Below are positions 22,044 through 30,652 of a stretch of DNA of 37,713 nt, piece after piece. The translations under genes and the position numbers were made by a program. Position 1 is the stretch's first letter. Each line of letters starts with the position of its first letter. The notes under the pieces are model-generated. The model had not been told where the DNA came from, ran no database searches, and saw only the letters and a program-made list of their open reading frames with translations. Source of the DNA: Robiginitalea sp. (lineage in GTDB: Bacteria > Bacteroidota > Bacteroidia > Flavobacteriales > Flavobacteriaceae); assembly GCA_024638915.1 (NCBI GenBank), contig JAHEJJ010000031.1, forward strand, positions 1 through 37,713, given 5' to 3'.

Positions 22044-24347
22044 TTATGGTAGGAAGTAACGCAAACCAAAAAAAGCCCTGATGCCCTGATTAGGAGCATA
22101 GACGTAGGAGGGGTCGAACGTCAGCGCGTAGGGGTTATTGGGTGTTGGCACCACATTCCCCGAAGTGTCAAAAACCACCTCCCGGTCAAAAGGATCGTTC
22201 GCCCTCGCAATTATAAAAGGATTTCCGCGGTTGGGGGTCCAGTTGAGCAGGTTTTTCACGCCTCCATAAACTTCAAAGTTTTCCAGGCCTTTATAGGTAA
22301 ACTGAATATTCTGAATGCTCCAGGTGGGGGAGAATTCCTGTCTGGGATCTAACTCTCCCAGCAAAGGAAGCCTCATCGGACCGTAGATGTTTCCGGTATA
22401 ATCGAACGAAAGGTCTAGCGAACGAAAATCATAGGAGACGCTCCAGGTACCTGTAAATCTCTCGGTCAGAATTTGCCTCTCCTTTATACCGTTTTCCGTA
22501 TTGCTCACGTCCTGGAATGTGGCTCCAACTAAGAATTTCAGTCCGGAGGGAAGCGCGAGATCAAAATTAGCGCTCACCCCCTGAGAGACCGATTTTCCAT
22601 CCAGGTTTTTATAGATGATCTGGTTAGGATCCGTATCGTAATCCGGGATGATCTTATTGCTGAAATGGGTATAGAAAGCCGAAATGTCGAAGCCGATGAA
22701 AACACCATTCCTCGCATAAATTTTCTTTAGATAATTGATATTGAAGTTTATCGACCTTTCCGGTTTTAATTCTTCAGCGATGATCACATCTCTTGCACCG
22801 GTCAGCGCGGCATGGTCTTCGGTGAAGAGGTTGACTACTCTAAATCCCGTACCGCTGTTAAACCTCAGGATATCATTATCGCCCATCTTCCATCGGTAGG
22901 CCAGTCGGGGTGTTACAATAGACCCATGCCTTCTGTCGTAGTCATAACGGACTCCCATAAGTAGGGAGTGTTTTTGAGCAAGTGAGATCTCATCCTGCAG
23001 GAATAGACTGGGGATCCAGACCTCATCGGGTTCATTTCCTCTCAGGCCGTCGGTAGCGGTCGTATTGTCATCGTAGAAATTGTAGCGCAGAGCAGTTCCC
23101 AGAAGGAAATCGTGTTTGTTGAAGCGCCGGTCCCAGGTGAGCTGCCCGAAGCCTATCCTTTGATCGGCCAGGTAGGGTAGATCTCCATAAACCGAATTTT
23201 GTTTATGATCATTATAAGAAAGCGAGAATAGGAATTTTTCATCGAATGGCAATTGATATTTTCCGACAAATTCCCATCGACTGGTATAAATACTCTCTCC
23301 ATAAATCTCATCGCCTCCTCTGAATTCCGGAGTCCATTGCATTTCACCACCCCAACGGTCTTCATAGAAATAACGGCCGGCAAGGGAAAATACCCGGGCG
23401 TTATTCCTTTTAAAATTCCATTTTTGAAAAACTGAGATCCGGTCCTGCAGCGTGACATCTGTAAAATTGTCCCCATTGTTGTCTACAGGCAGGTCGTACC
23501 TGAAATAGTTTACTCCCAGCATGAGATCCGTAGAAGCCCCGAAACCTATTTTAGTTCCAATATCAAGATTGTATTCCCCATAACCGGTGGCGAATGCATC
23601 GGCAACAAATTCAGGTGCGGCCGGGGCATGTTTGGTAATGATATTGATGAGCCCGCCCACAGCTTCACTGCCGTATAGGGTTGAAGCCGGACCTTTTACC
23701 ACTTCGATCTGTTCGATAAGGGAATTTGGAATGCCCGTAAGTCCATAGACCGTACCGAGTCCACTTACAATGGGCATTCCGTCGATAAGCACCAGGGTAT
23801 ATGGTCCTTCAAGGCCATTGATATGGATATCCCCTGTATTACAAACATTACAGTTGATTTGAGGACGCACTCCATTTACATTTTGAAGGGCTTCAAAAAT
23901 GCTGGGTGTTGGATTTTTTTTCAGGAAAGCAGGGGTATATACCTCTACAGGAACCGGACTTTCAAGTCGGTTTACCGGCTTTAAAGTTCCGGTGATGACG
24001 AATTCCTCCAGTTCTTCAGAGGACGCAGTGAGTGAAATATTAAAGTCTTTGATAGACCGGCCGGACACTTTTACTTTTCGCGACCATGGCTGGTAACCCA
24101 CGGCGGTCACATGGAGCCTATAATCACCTGTCGGAATATCTTGTATGATAAAATAACCATTTTCATCAGAGGAGGTACCTAAACCACTTTTACCCAGAAC
24201 GATGTTGACGAAAGGAATTGGGATATCCTTATGGGTAATCCTTCCGGAAATCTCTGCATGCTGAGCAGAGGATTGCATCATATAAAATAAACACACCAAA
24301 AAGGAGGCGTGATATTGGAAACGTCTGAGATTGCGCCTGAGGATCAA
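22044..24347 (-). CDS. TonB-dependent receptor, probably for metal or metal complex
   Basis: A 767-residue outer-membrane receptor: signal peptide, CarboxypepD_reg-like domain (about 31-108), plug (about 125-235, ending GSEAVGGLINIITK) and a beta-barrel finishing GLRYFLP. The plug carries a CxxC pair (Cys166 and Cys169 in INCNVCNTGDIHING), a possible metal or redox site. The start is TTG at 24347: without it the signal peptide loses its charged N-region (RRNLRRFQYH), and an in-frame stop lies 15 nt (5 codons) upstream. The gene diverges from a DtxR-family regulator and ZIP transporter. An inverted repeat, TTTAGACAAATCTAAA, sits exactly on its -7 box, so repression by that regulator when metal is plentiful is likely. 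The imported metal (iron, manganese, zinc or a chelate) is not determined. Confidence 0.88.
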   Translation of the reverse strand: MILRRNLRRFQYHASFLVCLFYMMQSSAQHAEISGRITHKDIPIPFVNIVLGKSGLGTSSDENGYFIIQDIPTGDYRLHVTAVGYQPWSRKVKVSGRSIKDFNISLTASSEELEEFVITGTLKPVNRLESPVPVEVYTPAFLKKNPTPSIFEALQNVNGVRPQINCNVCNTGDIHINGLEGPYTLVLIDGMPIVSGLGTVYGLTGIPNSLIEQIEVVKGPASTLYGSEAVGGLINIITKHAPAAPEFVADAFATGYGEYNLDIGTKIGFGASTDLMLGVNYFRYDLPVDNNGDNFTDVTLQDRISVFQKWNFKRNNARVFSLAGRYFYEDRWGGEMQWTPEFRGGDEIYGESIYTSRWEFVGKYQLPFDEKFLFSLSYNDHKQNSVYGDLPYLADQRIGFGQLTWDRRFNKHDFLLGTALRYNFYDDNTTATDGLRGNEPDEVWIPSLFLQDEISLAQKHSLLMGVRYDYDRRHGSIVTPRLAYRWKMGDNDILRFNSGTGFRVVNLFTEDHAALTGARDVIIAEELKPERSINFNINYLKKIYARNGVFIGFDISAFYTHFSNKIIPDYDTDPNQIIYKNLDGKSVSQGVSANFDLALPSGLKFLVGATFQDVSNTENGIKERQILTERFTGTWSVSYDFRSLDLSFDYTGNIYGPMRLPLLGELDPRQEFSPTWSIQNIQFTYKGLENFEVYGGVKNLLNWTPNRGNPFIIARANDPFDREVVFDTSGNVVPTPNNPYALTFDPSYVYAPNQGIRAFFGLRYFLP

Positions 24348-24358
24348 AGGAATATAAA

Positions 24359-24374
24359 TTTAGACAAATCTAAA
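24359..24374 (-). promoter_or_regulatory. Inverted repeat over the receptor's -7 element (candidate DtxR-family box)
   Basis: TTTAGACAAATCTAAA is a perfect 6-bp inverted repeat with a 4-bp centre. Its core is the receptor's -7 element, TAGATTTG on the minus strand (24372-24365). The outer TTTAG...CTAAA form resembles MntR/SirR/IdeR-type operators, from general knowledge of that family. Its position would make the bound regulator a direct block to transcription of the receptor gene. Confidence 0.55.
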
Positions 24375-24406
24375 AATATGTTTTTATAAATAAAAATGTA
24401 TTTTTG
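24372..24406 (+). promoter_or_regulatory. dtxR promoter with imperfect 15-bp inverted repeat
   Basis: Arms 24372-24386 and 24391-24405 match in 13 of 15 positions around a 4-nt centre. The right arm overlaps TATTTTTG (24399-24406), the -7 element of the regulator gene. Autoregulation is plausible. The low sequence complexity (mostly A/T) makes the repeat less certain than the neighbouring TTTAGA box. Confidence 0.45.
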
Positions 24407-24425
24407 TTTAAATTACTACTACCGT

Positions 24426-25079
24426 ATGACCCATTCTGAGGAAAACTATCTAAAAGCTATTTTTCATCTGAACAAAGGCGGTGCGAAAGCGGTTTCGACC
24501 AATGCTTTGGCGGGCCAAATGAAAACCAAACCTTCATCGGTTACCGATATGATCCGGCGTCTGGCCGAAAAAGGAGTGGTACATTACAAAAAGTACCAGG
24601 GGGTCTCATTAACAGAGAAGGGTAGTCGCCTTGCGCTTTCGGTGATCAGAAAGCACCGCTTGTGGGAAGTATTTTTGGTAGAAAAGCTGTCCTTCAGCTG
24701 GGATGAGGTCCACGAGGTAGCCGAACAATTGGAACATATTAAAAGTGAACAGCTGATAGACAGATTAGATAAGCTCCTTGGATTTCCCAAATTTGATCCT
24801 CATGGTGATCCGATTCCGGCAAAAGACGGCAGCCTGCCATCGGGAGACAAACAATTACTCAGCAATATGCCACTTCATTCACGGGGGATTTGTGTTGGGG
24901 TGAAGGATTCTTCCTCTGCATTCTTGAAATTCTTAGATAAAAATCGCATCGCGCTGGGCTACCGCATTGAATTGATGGAAAAAGAGGAATTCGATAGTTC
25001 GGTCCGAGTTCTGGTGGAAGGCGAGCCCATACATCTGTCTCATCAGATCGCATCGAATCTATATGTAAAAAAGATATAA
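24426..25079 (+). CDS. DtxR/MntR-family metal-dependent repressor
   Basis: A 217-residue regulator. In order: winged helix (about 3-62: EENYLKAIFHL, STNALAGQMKTKPSSVTDMIRRLAEKGVVHYKKYQGVSLTEKG), dimerisation and metal-binding domain (about 65-140: RKHRLWEVFLVEKLSFSWDEVHEVAEQLEHI, with the His and Glu ligands typical of the family), and a C-terminal SH3/FeoA-like domain (about 145-217). Metal-loaded family members repress uptake genes. An in-frame ATG at 24396 lies just before and into the -7 box, so the ATG at 24426 is chosen. The ZIP transporter gene starts 2 nt after its stop. Whether it senses iron, manganese or zinc is open. Confidence 0.9.
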   Translation: MTHSEENYLKAIFHLNKGGAKAVSTNALAGQMKTKPSSVTDMIRRLAEKGVVHYKKYQGVSLTEKGSRLALSVIRKHRLWEVFLVEKLSFSWDEVHEVAEQLEHIKSEQLIDRLDKLLGFPKFDPHGDPIPAKDGSLPSGDKQLLSNMPLHSRGICVGVKDSSSAFLKFLDKNRIALGYRIELMEKEEFDSSVRVLVEGEPIHLSHQIASNLYVKKI

Positions 25080-25081
25080 AA

Positions 25082-25906
25082 ATGATAGAAAGGGTAGTAG
25101 ACTATTTTGAGCAACTTAATCCGATTCTGGCGGCGTTTTATGCTACGTTGTTTACCTGGGGGTTAACAGCCCTGGGGGCCTCTTTTGTTTTCCTGTTCAA
25201 GAAAATGAACCGGGCGGTTTTAGACGGGATGTTGGGGTTTACCGGTGGGGTTATGGTGGCTGCGAGTTTCTGGAGCCTCTTGGCCCCTGGTATCGAAATG
25301 AGCCCGGGAGAGGGTTTTACCAAAGTAATTCCGGCGGCCATCGGTTTTATGCTCGGAGCTCTTTTTCTTTATGGACTCGATAAAATTTTACCCCACCTGC
25401 ATATCAATTTTAGGGAGAGCGAAAAAGAGGGAATCAAAACACCATGGCACAAAACCACTTTGCTTACTCTGGCGATTACCCTGCATAATATACCGGAAGG
25501 ACTGGCGGTGGGGGTACTGTTTGGTGGGGCTGCTGCCGGCTTTGATGGAGCTACTATCGGTGGTGCAGTTGCACTGGCGCTGGGAATTGGACTTCAAAAT
25601 TTTCCCGAAGGAATTGCTGTAGCCATGCCGTTGAGGAGGCAGGGGCTAAGTCGACTTAAAAGTTTTAATTATGGCCAGGCTTCAGCTATTGTGGAACCCA
25701 TTGCAGCCGTTCTGGGGGCCTGGGCTGTACTTACTTTTCAACCTATTTTACCTTATGCACTTTCTTTTGCCGCAGGAGCGATGATTTTTGTAGTGGTCGA
25801 AGAAGTGATCCCCGAAACACAGCAAGATAAATTCACCGATATCGCTACTCTGGGATTTATTGGTGGATTTATAATAATGATGTCGCTCGATGTAGGCCTG
25901 GGGTAG
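25082..25906 (+). CDS. ZIP-family divalent metal transporter (ZupT/GufA-like)
   Basis: A 274-residue inner-membrane transporter with about eight hydrophobic segments. The two metal-site helices are clear: HNIPEGLAVGVLFGG (about 136-150) in TM4 and NFPEGIAVAMPLRRQG (about 175-190) in TM5, with His, Asn and Glu ligands as in ZupT-type proteins. The loop around residues 100-120 is rich in charged residues and contains HLHINF. ZIP proteins move zinc, iron or manganese into the cytoplasm. It is co-transcribed with the DtxR-type gene (2-nt gap), which points to metal-regulated expression. The stop lies 4 nt from the end of the convergent PPK2 gene. Confidence 0.9.
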   Translation: MIERVVDYFEQLNPILAAFYATLFTWGLTALGASFVFLFKKMNRAVLDGMLGFTGGVMVAASFWSLLAPGIEMSPGEGFTKVIPAAIGFMLGALFLYGLDKILPHLHINFRESEKEGIKTPWHKTTLLTLAITLHNIPEGLAVGVLFGGAAAGFDGATIGGAVALALGIGLQNFPEGIAVAMPLRRQGLSRLKSFNYGQASAIVEPIAAVLGAWAVLTFQPILPYALSFAAGAMIFVVVEEVIPETQQDKFTDIATLGFIGGFIIMMSLDVGLG

Positions 25907-25910
25907 TCCC

Positions 25911-26720
25911 TCAATCCATTTGCTCTGGAATTTCCTCGTAGGGTATGGTATCGATAATATAGCGCAGGGCTTCAATCCTAGCCTCCGATTTTTTATTCGC
26001 GTCTATGATCACCCATGGGGAATGAGGCAGATTGGTGTTTTCGAACATCTTTAATTTGAATGCGGTATATTCATCCCATAGTTCCTGGGCACGCATATCA
26101 ACCGCCGTCATTTTCCATTTTTTCAACGGATTTGATTTGATCTCTTTAAAACGCAAAGCCTGCTCTTCTTTGGTTATCGAGAAATAGAACTTGATAAGAT
26201 AAGTATCAGAATCGAGGATCATCCTCTCAAAACTGTTTACATGTTTCATAAAATTCTGGTACTGGGGTTTGGTACAAAATCCATTGACCGGTTCTACAAC
26301 CGCACGATTGTACCAGCTTCGATCGAAGAAAACGATCTCGCCCGGTTTGGGTAACTTATTAACATATCGCTGAAAGTACCACTGACCTTGTTCCTCAGCG
26401 CTAGGTTTCGGTAGTGCGACAATCCGGAATTGCCTGGGATTGATATGTGCCGTAATCCGTCTGATGGCACCACCCTTACCGGCAGCATCTCGGCCTTCGA
26501 AAATGATCACCAACTTTTTTTTCCTCGCGATCACCCAATTCTGTAGTTTGATAACTTCAGCCTGTAGTCGTTTGAATTCCAATTCGTGTTTAGCCATGCG
26601 GATGGCCTTCTCAAGATTGGTTTTTTTATCGGCAAAAAGGCTTTTCATCCCAAGAGGAGTGTTTAATAGTTGAAGATCCTCTTCAGATAAGCGACTTTTT
26701 GTGGATGCCTGGTTTCTCAT
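25911..26720 (-). CDS. Polyphosphate kinase 2 family enzyme (second of two)
   Basis: A 269-residue single-domain PPK2. These P-loop kinases transfer phosphate between polyphosphate and nucleotides, usually making ATP or GTP from the diphosphates. Walker A is GRDAAGKGG (76-84), Walker B FFDRSWYNR (131-139), and the lid region is rich in Lys/Arg (SNPLKKWKMTAVDMRAQELWDEY). These match class I-like one-domain enzymes. It shares the same motif order and much sequence with the gene just upstream (26724-27569), so the pair arose by tandem duplication; the gap between them is 3 nt, indicating one transcript. All visible catalytic residues are kept. Preference for ADP, GDP or NMP/NDP use cannot be read here. 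Confidence 0.92.
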   Translation of the reverse strand: MRNQASTKSRLSEEDLQLLNTPLGMKSLFADKKTNLEKAIRMAKHELEFKRLQAEVIKLQNWVIARKKKLVIIFEGRDAAGKGGAIRRITAHINPRQFRIVALPKPSAEEQGQWYFQRYVNKLPKPGEIVFFDRSWYNRAVVEPVNGFCTKPQYQNFMKHVNSFERMILDSDTYLIKFYFSITKEEQALRFKEIKSNPLKKWKMTAVDMRAQELWDEYTAFKLKMFENTNLPHSPWVIIDANKKSEARIEALRYIIDTIPYEEIPEQMD

Positions 26721-26723
26721 AGT

Positions 26724-27569
26724 CTAAATATCGATTTGTTCAATGTGCCGGTAATACCTTAGAATAATATTTGGGTCGGGCAAAATGCTCGTTTTGTGTT
26801 TGGTCCGACTGGAGTAGGCAAATTTCGATAATACGTAACGTATGCTCTCGAGCCGGGCAACTTTCTTATTATTCGCTTTGACGATGATCCAGGGGCTGAA
26901 GGTCGTATGGGATTTGGAAAACATTTGTTCTTTGTGGTGGGTGTATTTGTCCCATAATTCCTGACCACGGCGATCTACCGGGCTGAATTTCCATTTCTTT
27001 AAGGGATTCAAAAGCCTCGATTCGATCCGTTTTTTCTGTTGTTTCTTTGAAATGGAAAACCAAAATTTAATAAGTTGGACACCATCTTCATATAACATAT
27101 GCTCGAAGCCCGGTACCTGAACCATAAATTGTTCATATTCCTTTTTATCGCAGAATCCCATCACCGGCTCCACCACCGCCCTGTTATACCAGCTGCGATC
27201 GAAGAAGACAATTTCACCGGGATTGGGTAATTCTTTTATATACCTACGAAAATACCATTGCCCGCGTTCTACCTCAGTAGGTTTAGACAAGGCGACCACA
27301 CGCGTGGATCTGGGATTCAGGTGTTCTGTAAAACGTTTGATGGAGCCGCCCTTACCCGCGGCATCACGCCCTTCGAAAATTATAGCAACTCTTAGTTTTC
27401 GCCTTGTTACCCATTGTTGAAAATTTACCAGTTCTGCCTGCAATAACCTTAGTTCTTCTTCATAACGCAGATTGCTAAGTACCCGGTTTATATCGATATT
27501 CCCATCTTGAGCAATCTGGATCAAATCTTTCCTTCTTCTCGCTTTTTCAAGTTCCTGAGTTGAAAACAT
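26724..27569 (-). CDS. Polyphosphate kinase 2 family enzyme (first of two)
   Basis: A 281-residue PPK2 with Walker A GRDAAGKGG (67-75), Walker B FFDRSWYNR (122-130) and a basic lid (LLNPLKKWKFSPVDRRGQELWDKY). It is the upstream copy of a tandem pair. Compared with the downstream copy it has a longer basic C-terminus (RTKHKTSILPDPNIILRYYRHIEQIDI) and a different N-terminal helix. The leader region holds a 7-bp inverted repeat, CACAGAT...ATCTGTG (27589-27595 and 27618-27624), which might be an operator. I found no clear TAnnTTTG for it. It diverges from the S9 peptidase gene. Confidence 0.92.
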   Translation of the reverse strand: MFSTQELEKARRRKDLIQIAQDGNIDINRVLSNLRYEEELRLLQAELVNFQQWVTRRKLRVAIIFEGRDAAGKGGSIKRFTEHLNPRSTRVVALSKPTEVERGQWYFRRYIKELPNPGEIVFFDRSWYNRAVVEPVMGFCDKKEYEQFMVQVPGFEHMLYEDGVQLIKFWFSISKKQQKKRIESRLLNPLKKWKFSPVDRRGQELWDKYTHHKEQMFSKSHTTFSPWIIVKANNKKVARLESIRYVLSKFAYSSRTKHKTSILPDPNIILRYYRHIEQIDI

Positions 27570-27692
27570 ATTAAATGGGTTTAAAAAACACAGATCCTTT
27601 GGAGTGAATTTGGATTAATCTGTGAATTCTTCATAAGACTAGCTATAAATATAATACTTTTAGAGTATCCATTAGGGTTTAAAACAGTAAGA

Positions 27693-27738
27693 TTTGGTCT
27701 AAAAAAACCATCTTTTATTTTTGTTGATTCTACATTTG
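27693..27738 (+). promoter_or_regulatory. Promoter(s) of the S9 peptidase gene
   Basis: TTTG (27693-27696), a 19-bp spacer, and TATTTTTG (27716-27723) give a full consensus promoter with a ~43-nt leader. A second perfect -7 box, TACATTTG (27731-27738), lies 15 bp further down, without a -33 partner, and may be an alternative start. Confidence 0.65.
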
Positions 27739-27771
27739 TAAAAATCAGCGGTTCACTCAAATCAAAGGCTT

Positions 27772-29808
27772 ATGATCAAGAAAATGTTTTTACAAATAAT
27801 TACCTTTCTGCTATTGTTTTCTGCTTCAGGCCAGGAATCATCATTTACGTATCTCGATGTTTTCGACCTGCAATATGTTAGTGATCCACAGATTGCACCA
27901 GACGCCTCCTGGATCATCTACAGGAGAATGGGCTTTGATATAATGCAGGATAAGGCCAACGGAAATCTTTGGATGATAAAACCCGACGGGTCGCAACACC
28001 GAAAACTGACTTCCAGAGAAGTGTCGGAATCGTCTGCCAGATGGTCTCCCGATAGCAGTCGGATCGCATTTGTCAGTTCAACAGATGATGGGGCAGAGAT
28101 TTATATATATTGGATGGCCTCGGGGAATTTTGCCCGGATTTCACAGCTGCCTTCTTCTCCGGCTTCTTTGACCTGGTCACCGGATGGCAGTGCACTGGCC
28201 TTTTCAATGCATGTGGAATCTGAACCTCCTGTCCTTGCTAAAAGCCCTAAAAAGCCAAAGGGAGCCTTATGGGCCGAAAGCCCTAGAATTACCGATCGCC
28301 TTTATCACGAGGCCGATGGAAAGGGATACCTGAAACCCGGGTTCCATCAAATTTTTACCGTACCCTCTGAAGGGGGTGCTGTACGCCAGCTCAGTTCTGG
28401 CGAATTCCACCATAAAGGAATACTCAGTTGGTCTCCAGATAATAAAACCATTTACTTTTCTGCCAACAGGAATGATAATTGGGAATACGAATTTCGTAAC
28501 AGCGAGATCTATAGCCTCGATGTGAATAGCAGGGATATCCGGGCACTGACTTCCAGAAATGGCCCGGATCACAGTCCGGTTGTTTCTCCCGATGGGAAAT
28601 ATATAGCTTATCTGGGTTATGAAGATAAAACCCAGGCCCATCAACGAACCAGCTTGCATCTGATGTCTATCGATGGAAGTGATCAGAGAGAGATTTCCAC
28701 CTCCCTTGATCGGTCTGTCGGTACTCCGGTATGGGACACCAAAAGCACCGGGCTTTACTTTAAGTACGATGACAAGGGAAACACCAAAGTTGCCTATATA
28801 AACCTCAGCGGTCAGATCAGAAAAATGGCCGACGATCTTGGAGGTACTTCCATTGGTCGTCCGTATTCCGGTGGTTCTTTTAGTGTTTCCACCAATGGAA
28901 CAATCGCCTTTACCCATAGCCGACCGGAATATCCCTCAGAACTGGCCGTCGTCAGGCCTAAGGCTCAACGAGTTGTAAAGATTACTTCGCTGAACAAAAA
29001 CCTTTTGGAACACAGAGCACTTGGAAAAGTAGAGGAGATATGGTATAAATCCTCAGTTGATCAGCGTGATATCCAGGGGTGGGTGGTCTATCCCCCTGCT
29101 TACGATCCGGCAAAGAAATATCCTTTCCTGGTAGAAAATCATGGGGGCCCTATCGCCAATTACGGAGACAGATTTTCGGCCGAAATGCAACTGTATGCCT
29201 CAGCAGGCTACATTGTTTTTTATCCGAATGCCCGTGGAAGCACTAGCTATGGGGAGGCATTCGCTAACCTGTTATTTAACAATTACCCCGGGGAGGATTA
29301 TAATGATGTGATGGACGGGGTAGATTTTTGTATCGCCAAAGGAATAGCACATGAAGATCAATTGTTTGTTACCGGGGGTAGTGCCGGCGGGATTATGACG
29401 GCATGGATTATCGGTAAAAACAATCGGTTCGAAGCCGCCGTAGTGGCGAAACCCGTGATGAATTGGATCAGTAAAACATTGGTGGCAGATAATTATTTCT
29501 GGTATGCCAATTCGAGATATCCAGGGCAACCCTGGGAGAATTTCGAGCTGTATTGGAAATTTTCCCCCATCTCCCTGGTGGGGCAGGTAGAAACCCCTAC
29601 TATGGTACTGGTTGGAATGGATGATCTGAGAACTCCTCCCAGCGAGGCCAAGCAGCTATATCACGCTCTTAAGCTTAGAAAGATAGAAACCGTGTTGGTA
29701 GAAATACCCGGGGCGAGTCACGGGATTGCCAACAAACCCAGTAACCTTATTGCAAAGATCACTCATACTGTGGCTTGGCTCGATAAATACCGAACAGATC
29801 TTGAGTGA
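27772..29808 (+). CDS. Secreted S9-family prolyl-oligopeptidase-like peptidase
   Basis: A 678-residue exported serine peptidase. A signal peptide (ending FSASGQ) is followed by a seven-bladed-type propeller with repeated WSPDxSxIAF / WSPDNKTIYFSANR / VSPDGKYIAYLGY units (about 60-400), then an alpha/beta-hydrolase domain (about 430-678). The catalytic triad is recognisable: Ser537 in GGSAGG, Asp617 or Asp618 in GMDDLRTPP, and His650 in GASHGIA. The N-terminal part resembles acylaminoacyl-peptidase/dipeptidyl-peptidase relatives; it should cleave short peptides in the periplasm. Exact specificity is not evident. The gene is monocistronic with its own promoter, and no terminator was found in the 192-nt gap that follows. 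Confidence 0.9.
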   Translation: MIKKMFLQIITFLLLFSASGQESSFTYLDVFDLQYVSDPQIAPDASWIIYRRMGFDIMQDKANGNLWMIKPDGSQHRKLTSREVSESSARWSPDSSRIAFVSSTDDGAEIYIYWMASGNFARISQLPSSPASLTWSPDGSALAFSMHVESEPPVLAKSPKKPKGALWAESPRITDRLYHEADGKGYLKPGFHQIFTVPSEGGAVRQLSSGEFHHKGILSWSPDNKTIYFSANRNDNWEYEFRNSEIYSLDVNSRDIRALTSRNGPDHSPVVSPDGKYIAYLGYEDKTQAHQRTSLHLMSIDGSDQREISTSLDRSVGTPVWDTKSTGLYFKYDDKGNTKVAYINLSGQIRKMADDLGGTSIGRPYSGGSFSVSTNGTIAFTHSRPEYPSELAVVRPKAQRVVKITSLNKNLLEHRALGKVEEIWYKSSVDQRDIQGWVVYPPAYDPAKKYPFLVENHGGPIANYGDRFSAEMQLYASAGYIVFYPNARGSTSYGEAFANLLFNNYPGEDYNDVMDGVDFCIAKGIAHEDQLFVTGGSAGGIMTAWIIGKNNRFEAAVVAKPVMNWISKTLVADNYFWYANSRYPGQPWENFELYWKFSPISLVGQVETPTMVLVGMDDLRTPPSEAKQLYHALKLRKIETVLVEIPGASHGIANKPSNLIAKITHTVAWLDKYRTDLE

Positions 29809-30000
29809 TGGTCTTTTGAGCATTTTAATCCTCTTTTTTAGAAGTAAATATTAATGTCGAACGCTCCTTAAATTTCTTTAATTTCGGACCCTGAATATAA
29901 GATGTACCGGCAGATTGTTTGAAACCAGGCTTTATTTAGACTTCTAGCACAATTTTGTCCAAGAAATTCTGTTTTAAACTAAGGCTCAAACCAACAGATT

Positions 30001-30408
30001 ATGAGATTGCTTACGATCATATTTTTAACATTGCCATTACTCGCATTTTCTCAAAACAAATTGACTATTGAGGTAATGGGTGTTCTCAGCTCAAACGGAG
30101 ATGTTAAGGTAGCGGTTTACGATACTTCGGATTCATTTTTAAGCAAGGATAAGGTTTTTAAGACAGGTAGTGCGTCGGCCAGAGAAGGTAAAACAGAGGT
30201 TTCTATTGAAGACATACCTGATGGCGAATACGCTGTGGTATTGTATCACGATGCCAACGGCAATGATGAATTAGATACCAACTGGCTTGGAGTACCGAAA
30301 GAACCTGTTGGATTTTCCAATGCAAAAATGAAAACTTTCGGACCGCCTAAATTCAAGGAATGTGCTTTTAGGATGCAGCCGGTTACCCAGATCCAGGTAA
30401 CCCTTTAA
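30001..30408 (+). CDS. DUF2141 secreted protein
   Basis: A 135-residue protein with a signal peptide (ending LAFSQ) and one DUF2141 domain, recognisable by KVAVYDTSDSFLSKDKVF, EDIPDGEYAVVLYHDANGNDELDTNWLGVPKEPVGFSNA and FKECAFRM. The DANGNDELD loop looks like a calcium-type acidic loop. The fold should be a small beta-sandwich in the periplasm or on the outer membrane; family function is unknown. The gene appears to stand alone, with 192 nt before it (no clear -7 box) and a weak hairpin after it. Confidence 0.85.
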   Translation: MRLLTIIFLTLPLLAFSQNKLTIEVMGVLSSNGDVKVAVYDTSDSFLSKDKVFKTGSASAREGKTEVSIEDIPDGEYAVVLYHDANGNDELDTNWLGVPKEPVGFSNAKMKTFGPPKFKECAFRMQPVTQIQVTL

Positions 30409-30433
30409 ATTTTCTATTTTCTTTTCCGATAGG

Positions 30434-30457
30434 TGTTATCTTTATAATAACATTTTC
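30434..30457 (+). terminator. Weak terminator-like hairpin after the DUF2141 gene
   Basis: TGTTAT and ATAACA (30434-30439 and 30447-30452) form an AT-rich 6-bp stem with a 7-nt loop, followed by TTTT. The stem is weak, so the call is tentative. Confidence 0.35.
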
Positions 30458-30532
30458 CTTACAGCTCTATGGACCGGGTTTGTATCCGATATTACTGTAG
30501 ACCGTTCTCACATCGACAGCTACAATAACAAT

Positions 30533-30652
30533 TTAGACAGAAAAAGATCTTATCGTACTCCTATCAATCTGCAAAAGCTGAATGATTTCTTTCTTTGAAG
30601 TGATTCGCTTATCATAGAGTATTTGGCAGTCTGAAGAAATGTAGGAATCCAA
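30533..30652 (-). other. 39-codon open stretch directly after the Cys-rich peptide stop
   Basis: Immediately after the TAA of the FeoB-associated peptide, in the same frame, 39 codons stay open (TTG first, TAA at 30533). They read LDSYISSDCQILYDKR, then ITSKKEIIQLLQIDRSTIRS. The second part resembles a helix-turn-helix of the kind SKKEI..LL.I.RST. It might be a tiny gene, a fragment of a lost gene, or chance. The 244-nt convergent gap holds nothing else I can name. Confidence 0.2.

Noticed and set aside
24396-24425. ATG start extending the DtxR-type regulator by ten codons
   Set aside because: The -7 element 24399-24406 overlaps this extension, so transcription starts after it.
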